Assembly (NCBI GenBank): GCA_963693085.1
Contig: OY856409.1
Span: forward strand, 504,699,303 to 504,763,302
From: Alisma plantago-aquatica
Taxonomy: Eukaryota > Streptophyta > Magnoliopsida > Alismatales > Alismataceae
Reading direction: 5' to 3'
DNA length: 64,000 nt
Below the pieces are notes generated by a model that saw nothing but the letters and a program-made list of their open reading frames with translations, was not told where the DNA came from and searched no databases. Position 1 is the stretch's first letter. Each line of letters starts with the position of its first letter. Below, one piece after another: positions 1 to 12,289 of this stretch. Made by a program: the position numbers and the translations under genes.

Positions 1-3000
1 ATATGGGTAAGTTAAAATCGATTTCAACGTCAGGACGTGCTAAAAAACATTTGCATAAGAGCCCAACATCTTTCTTTTATCCATACTATGACAAGAATTT
101 GATACAAATTATTCTACCACCTTAGCCACAACATATATACATAGGATAACAATATTTGTATATTCCACACAAATAAGCATTAACATGATAACAAAATTTC
201 GATTCATTTGAAACACCAGATACAAACGTTTCCTACCTGGACCTGAGAGTATAGGGACGACTCTAGGACACACTAGACATCTAATCAACTTTCTCATTGA
301 TTCATTACTATAGCTCCTCTTTGCTTCCATATGTTTGTTTTCATCACTTTTTATTACCTAATAAAAATGTTGCAAACCACAAGGATGAGACCCATGTCCC
401 AGCAAGAGATATAACCTCCAACAACATTTATTGATTCCAACATTTTTAGGTAATTAGAAATTTAAAAAAGTTTAATCATATATAAGAAATAATCTCAACA
501 ACACTGATGATTAACAAAATTCATAAAGGAGTAGATAATAACTATCTTCATTATCCAGACTATTCTCATATCCCTATTAACAGTATAAGGAGTCTACCAA
601 CATGATCATCTCTAAAATCATGAATAAATCTAGTATCATAATCATAGCTAACAACATCAGCATGTCTAATAGGTTGAACATATCAACATCATAAGAAGAG
701 ATAACAACATAAGCACAACTATTTGGATAAGCATGATTAGCAATATATGCATATCTAGTTACAAAGGCATGGCTAGCATGCTAAACATAACTAACAACAT
801 GAGATAGCTAGCATCATGATTATAATCAACAGTAGCAGTATATTTACCAACACAAGCATAGCTATTGTATGTATGTATCTACAATCTTAAGAATATCCAC
901 AACTTAAGTGTATCTACTATCTCTTAATTGCACTAAGCCTCATCTTTATGTAAAGATAACAAAAAAGGGTTATCATCCAAGTGAAATGTCGTGTATCTAA
1001 ACAAATATTCTACACGGCTATATTACATATTTTATTATGCCCTGGGGGTTTGAGTCGTACCACTCAAAGTCCAACTGACCACCTCTTGGTCGCAATTAGT
1101 TCCATATAGGATCTAGGAAGAGCCGGACTCCAAGATCTTCTCTATACTCGGTCAATACGAGTTTGCACCACAGTGACATATAGTCAAACTGCAAAACAAT
1201 GATATATAGTCTTGTAACTAGGCCACCTTGGTATAGGTCACGACGCTAGCATCTAGGGTATTCAAACCCAATCACTGAGGTACAGCTGCAATTGTCCTCT
1301 AATCACATCATGCTATAATCACTAAGACCCGACCAAAGTCGTTCTCAAAAAGCAAGCTGGGTATGACCACAACCATCCTCCTGAAACATTTGGTGTCAGG
1401 ATGACAAGCACCCTGCATACTCAATAGTATGCACTCCAAGTTTCCCTTAGGAATACTCGTTTCACCATCCAGCAAGTTCTGACACTGAAGATGGTTCTAT
1501 GGCACAGGGCACTACATGATTAGAGTTTCACTTGATTAGTTATATCCAATTGGGTGAATTAAGGCTGCATCAAACAAGTGGACATAAAAACCCTAATTCA
1601 CTTCTAGAAAGCATATAAGTATCACAACTTCAAAAGATATAAAATGTGTGAAGCATAATTTCTCATCTCATCATCACATGGTACTATTCAGTTAACAATC
1701 ATGAGGCTACACTAGTCATCATACTATTACAAGATATAAATCCTTTTCACAATCTCACAGGGTATTGACCCTTACCAACACAAGAGGATTACACCTCATT
1801 CAGGGCTCAACTATGCCCAAAGGTCATTAAGACCATCATACTATCATAGGATATAAATCCTTTTCACAATATCACATGGTATCAACCCTTATAAACACAA
1901 GAGGATTACACCTCATTCAGGTCTCAACCATACCCAAAGGTCATTAAGGCCATCTAACTATTCCCTGCAAGATCATCATTATCATTCCATGCCTTATAGA
2001 AAGGCTCAACAACATCACTTACATATAATACAACAGATCAACACAATATTGCATTATTGAGCTAGAGATATTCATAAAACATCATGGAAGGGCTATATTA
2101 ACATTAAGAACATCCCTTTATTACCTCAACATGCAAGGATTCTATATATGATTAACCTTCATCACATTCATAATGCACATGTTTAGAATAAGAAAGTATC
2201 AACCATGTGGCAATGATAACCATCAGTTAACACATTAAGGTTCTGATCATATTAAGGAGGTTATTTCACCATCATTCCATCATATAAGAATGTTAAACAT
2301 GAATACTCATCTTTATCTATTTGCATTAGAGTTAGGTTCAACAAGATAAATTATATTAATGTTACTAGTCAACACTCATACCCAAACCCTAACTCACGAC
2401 ATCCCCATTAGATCATGGATGAATAAGGTGAAGCATCATCATGACATTCCATAGTGTTCTCAAGTATAAATCCACACATAAATCAAGGTGTAACCATCGA
2501 TTTATAGTATACTAGGGTTTCAACAAAAATAAGAGAGTACTCCATGGCTATATTAGTCATTCAAGGACTATTCATACCCAATTACCATCATTTAGTTATA
2601 TTAAAGCTATGTATAACAAGCTCTACCTCATTAGGGTTACATATCAACACAATATGGCTATCATCCCTTCTATTCATTTGAGTGAATTGGTAAGACTACC
2701 TTGTTAAGGGTAACACTCCATTTGTTCCATCATCATTCAACCCATATCACCATACCAGAATGTCACCCAAAACCATTAGATGTTTAAAAGGTAAGACCAT
2801 TGGTTGTTTACATAAGTAAACACCTTAAATGAATCATATATGATGTTTTTGAGTTGTGATCTATAAAAGTCACCATTTAACACTAGACATTCTTTGATTA
2901 ACAACAATAAGGCATCTGTTGAGAGTAGGGTAAAACCCATAATTGACTGTTGATTTAAAACAAGCCATCCATTGTCAACAAGTTACCTCCTTAAGTTGAT

Positions 3001-4236
3001 CATATAAAGGAAACCATCTAAATCACATTATTAGTACCAACATATTACATTAGCCATCATTCCACTTTATTGGAGGAATACAAATTAGATTTTGACCATT
3101 GGGTCAAGTTCATATGTTAAAACCATCAATTATAATATAGGTCCGACCATTGCATCAAGTGACCTAAGAAACCATTGGTCTAAGGCTTAATTGATGATAC
3201 AACAATATAATTAACTCACCATAGGTTTTGAAGACCTGATCCACAATCATTAGTGACCATTAAGTCACCATAGGTTGTTAGATCAACACTATACTCATTA
3301 ATCAACATCAAATATCAAACTAACATCACCATTGATTGATAACACCATTAGGGTACGTAGTTGTGAATCACTAGGCTTCTAATTAGGCCAACACCTTACC
3401 TAAGGGGTGAGCATAAGTTGACACCCTTGGTCCCCACCATCAGTTGTCATGAAGACAACACCATCGGTTGTTGCAATGTACCACCATCGAGTCATGTGTT
3501 TATAGAAGAAATCATCTTTAAACCCTAAAATTGACCATTGGTTGATAGGTGCTTAGCACCATAGGTTGTCAAACCAACCTGATCTAAGTCATATTATACC
3601 TTAGGAATAATGTACACATTATCACATGTTCATCTAGAACTGGAATCATAACAGGGAACATTATAAAAATCGAAATCCAAGTCAAGCATAGCTTTTTAGT
3701 GCATAGATCATCATTTTCAAGCAAGAACACGAGATAGCAAGCTTATGGTAAGCAATAAATGTGTATAAAGTTATAAAAATTACCTCTAATTAGAAGATAA
3801 ACTCCCTAATAGAAGAAAACACAAGCAAGTAGGGTAGGAAATCCAATCATAAGATGTCAACTCGTCCTTCTAGCACCTTTCTTCATCAAATGAGCAAACC
3901 CTAAGCATAAGGAGCAAGAAAGGTAGGGTTTTAGAGGTTTAGAGAAATTTCTACCATGGAATAGAAAGGTTTTGACCTGGAGAAAGGTAGGAGGAAGGAT
4001 AAAAAAGAAATAAACGGAGGAAAGAAGGGGATTCTTACTCTTTTAGGTCAAGATCACTAGAAGGGAGCCTTTTAAACCCTAAAAGGAAGTCAATTGCAAC
4101 CCCATATTCTTTTTCCAAGAAGATCCCCTCTTTCTTCTTCTTTGGATAAGAAATTCACAGCAGCATAGAGGGAGAACAAGGTTCATAGAAGGAGGGAAGT
4201 GGTGGAGAGAAAATGGCTTGTTTTGGTGCTTAGGGA
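1..4236. repeat. Long non-coding LTR-like repeat, left part
   Basis: AT-rich sequence with no sustained ORF. Its right end (about 3900-4236) matches the block at about 38280-38480 in order and wording: the 'accatgga...gacctggagaaaggtaggagg' stretch, then 'ggtcaagatcactag' and 'aaaccctaaa'. The sequence resumes after the LINE at 10192, and that resumed part matches 38840-39235. So one dispersed repeat occurs at least twice here. The apparent right terminus at 10727 reads TGTGAGGCCCC on the minus strand, which resembles the start of a plant Ty3/gypsy LTR, so a minus-strand LTR is my best guess. The region 2740-3600 is peppered with variants of 'accattggttg'. No integrase, RT or primer-binding site was found, and the left end lies outside the window. 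Confidence 0.5.
1717..1950. repeat. 117-bp tandem duplication
   Basis: Two adjacent copies of about 117 bp (1717-1833 and 1834-1950). Both run from 'catcatacta' through 'gatataaatccttttcacaat', 'caagaggattacacctcatt' and 'cccaaaggtcattaag'. They differ by scattered substitutions, so the duplication is not recent. Confidence 0.85.
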
Positions 4237-4253
4237 TAAGTATATGAAACTTT
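4237..4253. repeat. Target-site duplication of LINE-1, left copy
   Basis: TAAGTATATGAAACTTT is repeated exactly at 10175-10191. The left copy merges into the T-run that is the complement of the LINE poly(A) tail. This fixes both ends and the minus-strand orientation of the insertion. Confidence 0.93.
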
Positions 4254-4439
4254 TTTTTGGGGTAAGTTAGGAGATAATATTATTCATCCCTCTCTCCTCT
4301 TGTACGAAAATGCCAAAAATTACAAGGTGTTCCTACTGGAAAAATAAATTTGGTAGGACTCCTACCATTACAGGGAAAGAAAGGGATGGGTTGACCCACA
4401 TGGTCGAGTGGAGGATCAATGTACAATCGATCGTCCTAG

Positions 4440-7400
4440 TAATTTTTGAAGTGGTGTTTAGAAAGGCCATCCACCAAGTGTAGGGTTTCTCTATTAACCT
4501 TCATAATGGTAGCTTCTTCAACATTATCCAGGAAGGAGTGGGTTCGGGATACCCAAGATATAATGGCGGGTGCATTTTCAGCTCTGTCCTTCAGAGATGC
4601 AACTGCTAAAGCACTATCTAAAGCTAGTATAACCCATGAGCTATGGTTGTCTTTACAAGATTCAGTAGTAAGGTGTAGAGCTTAGATTTCATCCTCCACT
4701 ACTAACTTTACTATGATCCTTCTAGCGCATCCCCCCAGCCACTACCCATTGTGGTCAATGGCCACTGCTGCTATAGTTTTGAGATTTCCGTGCACAGATG
4801 CGTTGATTATCCATAACATACTCCCTTCTTCATTCACTGGTGGTGCACAATCTTGGGCAATAGTATCTTTGTGTCTCCGTTCTTTGGTTTTCTAGGCTTG
4901 GGTAATGGAGTTGTGCATACATGCAATCTGAATGAGTTGCCACCTCACTGGGGTAGCAATATCGTCAAACACCCCTAAATTTATTGCTTTCTAGATTGTC
5001 CAGTAGGTCACTTCAAACATAGATTGGAAACGTGTGTCTTCCTTTAGTATCATCGAGATCCAATTTCTAAATCCCATCCCTGTGCCAGTCAAGGGTATGC
5101 TACATACCTTTGCTTGGTGCCATACCTCAGCTACGTGTGAGAAATCTCTCAACAGGTGGAACGTTGACTCCTCACTGCTATCACATCTTGGGCATACAAC
5201 TGAATCAGTGAACTTACATTGCTTCCTCCGAACATTAGTCATAATGGCGTCATGTACAGTGAGCGACAAGAAGGTTCAAATTCTGTAGGGGGCTTGGATT
5301 TTCCAGATCTTTATCCACATATCATCTGGTTGTACATCACCTTCAGAGTGGATTAACTCATAAGCCATGCTTGATGAGAACTTGCCTCTGGTGTTGTGTT
5401 TCTAGCTCCATAAGTCTTTGCCATTGTTGTAGTGGGGGGAAGGTAAGTTGATTATACTCTCCACACATGCTGACAAAAGGTAGTCATTAAGGAATCTAGT
5501 GTCCCAAGCATTATCAAGGTTTATCATGCTTGAAACTCGCATGTCTTTGATGTCCTCTGGAATGGGTCTTGTACAAACGTCCTCTAGCTTTCCATAGTTT
5601 GGTACCCAACTTTCATACTAGATGGGGGTATCCGCTCCGTCTCCTACTTCTTTGACACTATTTGAGGTAATGAGGTCTTTACCTGTATAGAGGGATTTCC
5701 ATAATGGAGTCACTCGGCAGCCTCTTCGGTCCCGATAGTTCTTATACTTGTGTTGCAACCCCTCTCTCCAAAGGGATGGTTTAGCATTGAGGAAATTCTA
5801 GGTGTTCTTCCAGAGAAGTGCTTTATTCCAATCGGACATGGACTTGATACCCAGTCCTCCCTTGTCCATACTGGTGGTCACCTTCCGCCATGCTACTAGG
5901 GAAGTGGGTCGTTCTTTGTGTCTGCCTCCTTAAACAAAGTTGCATATGATTTTGTCCATCTTATTACATACTAAAGTAGGAAGATTGGTTGTCTACATAG
6001 TGTATGTAGGTATAGATGTGAGGACTATTTTAGCCAAGTAGGTCCTTCCTGTAAGTGATAGGGTCTTTGCCACCCAACCATTCACCTTTGACGTGAGGTT
6101 GTTAGTAAGGTAAGAAAATGTCTCCTTGTTCACTCTTTTGTGTAGTAGAGGTACACCGAGATACTTCCCCAAGTTAGATGTCTCAGCAATGCCACTGTTT
6201 GAGTAGATTAGAGCACACATTATACGAGTAACAGACCTTGAGAAGAAAATCTTAGACTTATCAATGGAAATCTTCTGCCTAGACGCCGACTCAAAAATAT
6301 GGAAACATTTGTTAATGTTAGCTATCTGTTCCATGGAGGAATGTGCAAAGATGACAATATCATCAACGAAGATAATGTGGGATATATCCAGACCATGCTG
6401 GGACATCTTCACCGATTTCCATTGTCGATTGTTCACAAAATTGTTGATGAGCTGAGTAAGCCATTCCATATAGAGAATGAAGAGGTAGGGGGAGAGTGGG
6501 TCTCCCTATCTTAGGCCCCTAGAGGATTTGAAGGGAGGGAGTGATTCACCATTTAGGATGATGCTGGTCTGACCTGCATATAGAGAGTTCATAATATATT
6601 GCTAAATGTTTCATGGCTAGGACAAGTGTTCCAAGGTGTCTTCTATAAACACCCAGGAAAGACTGTCATAAGCTTTGGATAGATCAACTTTTATCACAAT
6701 AAAAGGTGCACTGGAGTTCCTTCTCATGTTCCTAGACTACTATGATATTGTCTGATATGCTTCTACCTGGAACAAAGCTGGTTTGGACTTTAGAAATCCA
6801 GTTGGGGATGTAATGTTTAACGCGTTCAACAACCACTTTGGATGCAAGTTTCATAATGGTGTTGTTCAGAGATATCAGGCGTAACTGGTTGCAGCTAGTA
6901 GGATTTCTACATTTAGGTATGAGCACAATGCTTGAATTTTCCAAGGAGTCATTGATGGGTTCACTGTTCAACATGCTGTAGTTATACTTGATCACAGAGA
7001 GTCCTATTATTTTCCATTGCTTTTTGAAGAACAGATTTTCAGTTACGTCAGGTCCCGCCGCCTTATATGGGTCAGCCTCCTTGATAATTTTCCAGATCTC
7101 ATGCTCTGTAGGCACCGCTACAGGCTGTCTCTGTTGGCTGGTGTTTAACCTTTTAAATTCAGCCGACATGGTATTCATGTTGTACATAGATTGTTCTGTG
7201 GGTGTCGTAAACATTTTTTTGAAGCACTGCTAGACCAAGAGGATGAGATTGGGTAGCTCAAAGATCCATTCGCCATTGCTATCTTGTAACATAGTTATAC
7301 GGTTTGATCGACGCCTATTGTTGATGAAGGCATGATAATACTTGCTATTGTTGTCTCCATGGCCGAGCCAGTTGATATGGTTTCATTGTTTCCAACTTTC

Positions 7401-8381
7401 CTCTTCTTTCAGCATGATATTTTCTAGTTTATTCTTTATCTCAATACAACATTTGTGTCCCTCTACACTATAATAGGACTCCACATTCTTTTGTGCTTCA
7501 GTTATTTTGCGAATAAGCTTCTCCTTCTCCTTATGTTGATTTCTGGTGAGTTTTTTATCCCAACACATGACTCCCTTCTTGGCCTCATGGATGGCTTTGT
7601 TGAAGTGTTTCTCTGGGTCCCAGGTACTTCTAAGAATATTGTGGAAGTCTGGTTGATCATGCTAGCAAGCTTTTGTCTTGAATCATGCTTTATGTGGAGA
7701 TGTGTGTTTATTAAGGATAGCAATGGGGTTATGATCCGAGCCAATGTGTGGGAGATTCTCGCACACATGGTTGGGGAAGCTTTGAATCCATGAAGCGTTG
7801 ACCACTGCCCTGTCAATACATTCATGGAGGAAGCCTTTTTTGTAAGTGAACTTGTAGCCGATGCTGCTAATGTCTGTGAGTCTTCCCTAGATGAGGGTGT
7901 TACTGAAGTTAGCTACCTCACGGAGGTTGAAGAAATTACTACCGATTTTCTAATCTGGGTTGAGCATACAATTGAAGTCACCTAGGGTGACCCAAAGTTT
8001 GTTGACGGAGCTACTGAGATAGATCAAGTGGTCCCATAGAATTGGGTTGCATGCAGTCGATGGAGATGCATATATGAAGGTGACATAGAAGTTGCTATTA
8101 ACGTAGCAGTGAATAAAGTATTTGTTACTCTAGATGATTTGGATCTTGCATTCCTCTTCATTCTAAAGGACCCATATTCCTCTAAAGAAGCTCGTGGCTT
8201 CGACTCTATGTGATCTGGAGAAACTGATATCCTTAATAACTTTGTTTTCATATTCCCCAGTGATATAAGGTTCTGAGATAGAGACGATTTTGATAGCATA
8301 CTTCCTGATCATGTTTTGGAGGATATGCCTGGCTTTCTTTTTGCCAGCACCCCTAATGTTCCATGCAAGTGTATTAATCAT
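4440..8381 (-). pseudogene. LINE-1 ORF2 (endonuclease / reverse transcriptase / RNase H)
   Basis: ORF2 supplies nicking endonuclease and reverse transcriptase for target-primed integration. The ATG at 8381 opens with TLAWNIRGAG, the usual start of the plant L1 APE-type endonuclease. RT segments follow at 7214-6732 (IVLIPKCRNP, SFVPGRSISDNIIV) and 6469-5993, where the catalytic box reads FVDD instead of the common FADD, with both Asp kept. A zf-RVT-like cysteine pattern (CPRCDSSEESTFHLL) lies at 5269-4991. The stretch about 4900-4450, read antisense, fits an RNase H domain (LVDAS, LALDSALAV). At least four frame breaks or stops separate these pieces. It begins about 100 bp after the last open ORF1 segment, the normal LINE arrangement. 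Confidence 0.88.
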
Positions 8382-8479
8382 AGGGAAATCTTTGGGAAGG
8401 AGAGAGTCTATTGAGTGGCCTCAGGGCCATCCTTTTCCTCACCTCCTCTCTTCATCCTTCCACGGGTGCTGTAAGAATA

Positions 8480-10138
8480 TTATTTCTGAGGGCTACCCAC
8501 CATCATGACATCTCCCTTCTCCTTAGCTTTCTTGCCAGCCATCGAGGTTTTCTTATTAACTGTCTTCACCATGGAGGTCGAGTTGTCACTTGCATCTTTA
8601 GGATTTGCTGGATCCTCATTGCTTGGATTTGCGTTGGCCTCTACATCGCCTGATGGTCTGCCCATGACTACCTCATCCCCGATAGGTGAAACCACAGTAT
8701 GTCTTGGATCGTCATTAGGTATTGCAGCTTCCTGCTCAGCCTTATCATTGCTTGTTACTGTGGCTTGAGTTGTCATCTTTGCGGACCCTTTGCTCGACAC
8801 ATCAGCATCGTTTTCCCTCTGTTGTTTCTTACGCCATACCTTCAGGTTGGTTTCATGATGTTCTTTATTCTCGGTGGCTTCAGGATCTACACCCCCTGGT
8901 GATGCTTCTTTCTCCTCCTCATCGTCTAGTAATTGGTATCTATTACCTTATTCTTTCCCTTGGGTCTTGCCTTTGCAACCTACTTCCTGTTCCTTTTTCC
9001 TTGGTGGTCTACTTACTAGGATTTTCTTGCCGTAGTACACATGCCATTTATCTTCTTCGTCGACCCATCTCACACTGACGTCCTCCTCCGTGGGACTAGG
9101 TTCTACCATTACAGGTGCTTCAGAGGGGCCATTACAGTGTTGTTCATTGTGACCCAACCTTCCACACTTAGTACAGAAATTGGGTAGTGATTCATACTCT
9201 AGTTTGTATTCTCTCCTGTTAATCAGGATCATAGGGTTGATTGGAAGGCTGGTGTCTAGTTCTATTGCCAGCCTAGCAAACCTACTTCTTGTTCAGTTAA
9301 CAGAGTGATCATCGAACTGGATTAACCTACCCATGACTTCCCCTATCTTGTTGAAGATCTCGATGTTATAATAGTGGATGGGTAATCCAATCACCCGAAC
9401 CCAGGTAACTATGTGGTCAGGTATGCCCTTTGATGGTTCAAAGTATCCTTCCAAGGGTCATACCATCAGACAACTACCGAATAAAGACCATGGACCTCCC
9501 ATGAGCACGTTCTCATGATCATTCCGATTGTATAATTGGACCACATAATACTGGCCAGTGAGTTCGTAGAGTTCGAATCTTCCTGTAGGTTTCCAAAGGA
9601 GCTTTAATCTTTCTACCATGGTGAGGAAACCCACCGATCTGTCTATTAGTTTGGTAATCACTGAGTATTTGAACGGTCTACTAAGGATTTCTTCAGCCTC
9701 ATGTGTGACATACATCTCAGGGTATCCATGGACTCTGATGAGTTCTATATATTCTAGATTTAGGATTTTCTCCGATTTGTCTTCTATGAAAATTGGGTTG
9801 GTTGTGCCCCCGTTCCCTCCACCTGTGCACACCTGTTTAAAGTTTAGAGTTTTCTTCTGAGAGAAGTCTTCCAACAGGATATGATTTCTGTCATCTTCAC
9901 CAGAAGCATCCATATCCATGTTGTTTTTGTTGGCCTCTGGTGTAGTTTTAGCACTGCTTTCCATGGGTGCACCCCTCATGTTTCTGTAGGTAATGTTCAG
10001 ACCAGTCTCCATTGCCAACCGTTGTGTTCCTACCACCTTCTGTGCATGACTTTTCCTTTCATCGCTGCCTCCACCGATAGATCTACCATCATATTTTAGG
10101 GTTTCATTTCTGTATCCTACACCACCTTTCACCGACAC
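8480..10138 (-). pseudogene. LINE-1 ORF1 (RNA-binding, DUF4283 plus CCHC knuckle)
   Basis: ORF1 proteins of plant L1 elements bind the element RNA. The first open segment starts at the ATG at 10138 and runs 226 residues to 9458. It includes a DUF4283-like stretch with the typical 'VMGGPWSLFG'-like ending (here VLMGGPWSLFG). A second open segment, 9232-8948, carries the zinc knuckle C-X2-C-X4-H-X4-C (CTKCGRLGHNEQHC). A third, 8800-8480, is Asp/Asn/Lys-rich and resembles the low-complexity ORF1 tail. The segments lie in order but in different frames or separated by stops, so the gene is a pseudogene. The start codon lies 36 bp inside the element, as expected for a short 5' leader. Confidence 0.85.
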
Positions 10139-10174
10139 CCCAAGACTCCCATCGCTTGTTTAACAAGCCACTTG

Positions 10175-10191
10175 TAAGTATATGAAACTTT
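10175..10191. repeat. Target-site duplication of LINE-1, right copy
   Basis: Exact second copy of the 17-bp sequence at 4237-4253. The LTR-like host repeat resumes immediately afterwards. Confidence 0.93.
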
Positions 10192-10727
10192 AAGATAATG
10201 GAAAAGAAAAAGTTGAAGTTCTAGTATCTTTCCAAGTGTCCATGGCCTTAAACTATTAAGAATATACAAGCACACAAACAAGAAGCTCCCCCACCATCCA
10301 TAGAGACATGATTATCCCTCATTTCTTGAATTTCCAAGAAAAACAAATAATAGTTGATAGCTACTAAAGGTAGCTCATCCATGAAGAGGTAAACCCTAAT
10401 ATACCCTTGGAGAAAACACCTTCAAACCAAGGATTAAATAGGTTCCCCATGGATAAAAAAGCTCAAGAATGATGAGAGAATATCCAAGGAACATAATACA
10501 AATGGTAAATTGCAAAGAAAACCTCTCGATTGGGTAAATTGCAAAAAAGTCCAAAATGTGCATAACATTGCATAACTTGCTCAAACAATGTCCAAATTGG
10601 ACCAAATTTGAAACTTAAGCTTATCGTATTATTTAAAAGAACATAAAAAGGTTATATTAGGGTTATAAGAATTAAATTATGATAATTAAGCTTATTCAAC
10701 TCATTAAACAAGTTTAGGGGCCTCACA
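10192..10727. repeat. LTR-like repeat, right part (continues after LINE-1)
   Basis: From about 10360 to 10610 this matches 38960-39235 closely: 'gatagct(t)ctaaaggtagctcat', 'aacaccttcaaacc', 'aggttccccatgg', 'attgggtaaattgca' and 'catccaaattggaccaaa' variants. It ends at 10727 with GGGGCCTCACA, which is TGTGAGGCCCC on the minus strand. That is a plausible LTR 5' terminus, but no matching CA terminus or target duplication could be tested because the other end is outside the window. Confidence 0.5.
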
Positions 10728-11576
10728 ACTATAAACCCCTAACAGGGATTTCACCCCCGAAATCCAAGGTAAACAAAGATGGGTACTTACCTTGCACCTC
10801 ATCCTTTTACCTTCACATGGTTACTTTCATATCATGGTGAAATCACATCATTCATACATATCTCATCTTGGGTCAGCACAACAACCCCCACATAAGAAGA
10901 CATTTGCAAATATGGAACATAAAAACTTGTTGTGCCACTTATACAAATCTAATAGTAACTTTCCATTTTAAATTATAGCTATCATCCTAAAATTATATCT
11001 ATTGTATCAACAAACCATCTATCATTGATAGTTGTCTTACCCAACTATCACTAGACCATACACAACATTATAGAGACACTTTTGTTTTTCCTTCCAAACA
11101 ACATTTATAGGATCATCATCATTTCCCTCTCTCTCTCTACGGGAGAGGAATACTTGGAATGTTCATTTAATAAACATCTCCAACCTTCACATATTTAGCA
11201 TACTATTGATACATATTGGATACTAGGATTCATTACCTTAGTATCCACCTCATGTGCTATAAGGAACTCACATCATTATCTCATCCTCTTTTACCAACAT
11301 AACAAATATCAAGAAATATAAGAGGAGTCTTCCTAATTATTTGAAGGATCAAAAGCAAAATCATCACAAACTTTATGATCTTGGAACCATAGTCCAAGCA
11401 ACCTTATGCTATAATAAGCTATCCACCCTCATGTTTGTAGCGAATCCACACGTACCAAGTGGCAATGATCCACTTGAAAGTTGTTCCCTAGAAAGGAAAG
11501 ACAAAGGGAAACACACTTCCCATACCATAGTAGTATATTTCAAGGGTCACTAGAAGAAAGGTAACCAATTCTATTT
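10728..11576. other. No gene recognised
   Basis: AT-rich sequence with no coding similarity I can recognise. The first 30 bases contain two near-copies of 'aacccctaacaggg/cacccccgaaatcc'. The 70-codon ORF at 11341-11553 has no known motif. The last part lies just upstream of recognisable copia gag and may be the decayed leader of that element. Confidence 0.4.
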
Positions 11577-12289
11577 TCATTACTCCAGTTCCAGAGGAAC
11601 CTGCTCCTACCGAACCAAAGGTAGAAAGGGATGCTTATAAGAAGCATTCTGATGATGCCATTGATTCAAAGTGCTTGATGTTATGCTCCATGAACCACGA
11701 GTTTTAGAGACAACATGAGAACATGGGTGTCATTGAGATGATTCTGTATCTCAAGAACATGTATGAAGATCAAGCATGGTAATAGAGATATGATGTCTCC
11801 ACGGCGCTGTTCAAGTGTGTCATGACAGAAGGATATCCAGTTGGTCCTCACACACTCAAGATGATTGGGTATGTGGAGAACCTGACAAGACTGGCATTTC
11901 CCCTGAGCCAAGAGTTGGCTACTGATGTGATACTGCAATCGTTTCCAGAATCCTACAGTCAGTTTCTGATGAACTACAACATGAACAACTTTGACAAGCC
12001 AATGAAAGAGTTGTTGGGAATGTTGAGGACAAACGAGGCACAAATGAAGAAGGACAAGCCTAAGTCTGTGATGATGATCCACAGCAAGAAAGGCAAGTCC
12101 AAGCGCAAGGGCAAGGGCAAGACTAAGAAAGGTTCTGATGCTAGCCAGCAGCCCAAGTCGTCTTCAACTCTCAAAGCCAAGGGAGGCGTGACCAAGAGAG
12201 GCAATTTCCACCATTGTCAAAAGCTGGGACATTGGAAAAGGAATTGTCCACTCTATCTGGAAGAACTAAAGAAGAAGGAGGCGACATAA
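11577..12289 (+). pseudogene. Ty1/copia gag polyprotein remnant with CCHC knuckle
   Basis: Gag packages retrotransposon RNA. The open part (11822-12289, 155 residues) has the conserved copia gag path LKMIGYVENLTRLAFPLS, ELATDVILQSFPESY and ELLGMLRTNEAQMKK. A Lys-rich linker and a C-terminal zinc knuckle follow. The knuckle reads FHHCQKLGHWKRNC: the first Cys of C-X2-C-X4-H-X4-C is replaced by Phe, so metal binding is probably lost. Upstream, 11577-11821 in the + strand frames still reads as gag (for example KHSDDAIDSKCLMLCSMN) but contains stops and frame changes. The start codon used by the open part is therefore internal. It is followed by degenerate pol and a 3' LTR in the same orientation. 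Confidence 0.87.

Larger units (their letters stand above)
4254..10174 (-). mobile_element. LINE-1: near full-length plant L1-type retrotransposon
   Basis: A 5.9-kb non-LTR retrotransposon lying antisense. It is bounded by a perfect 17-bp target duplication and a short poly(T) at its left, that is its 3' end. In minus-strand order it has an ORF1 with a DUF4283-like region and a CCHC zinc knuckle, then an ORF2 with endonuclease, reverse transcriptase, zf-RVT and RNase H segments. It sits inside an LTR-like repeat that continues without loss on both sides, so it is younger than that repeat. Both ORFs are broken by frameshifts and stops, so it is not autonomous now. Length and gene order fit intact plant L1 elements, so 5' truncation is small or absent. 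Confidence 0.93.
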
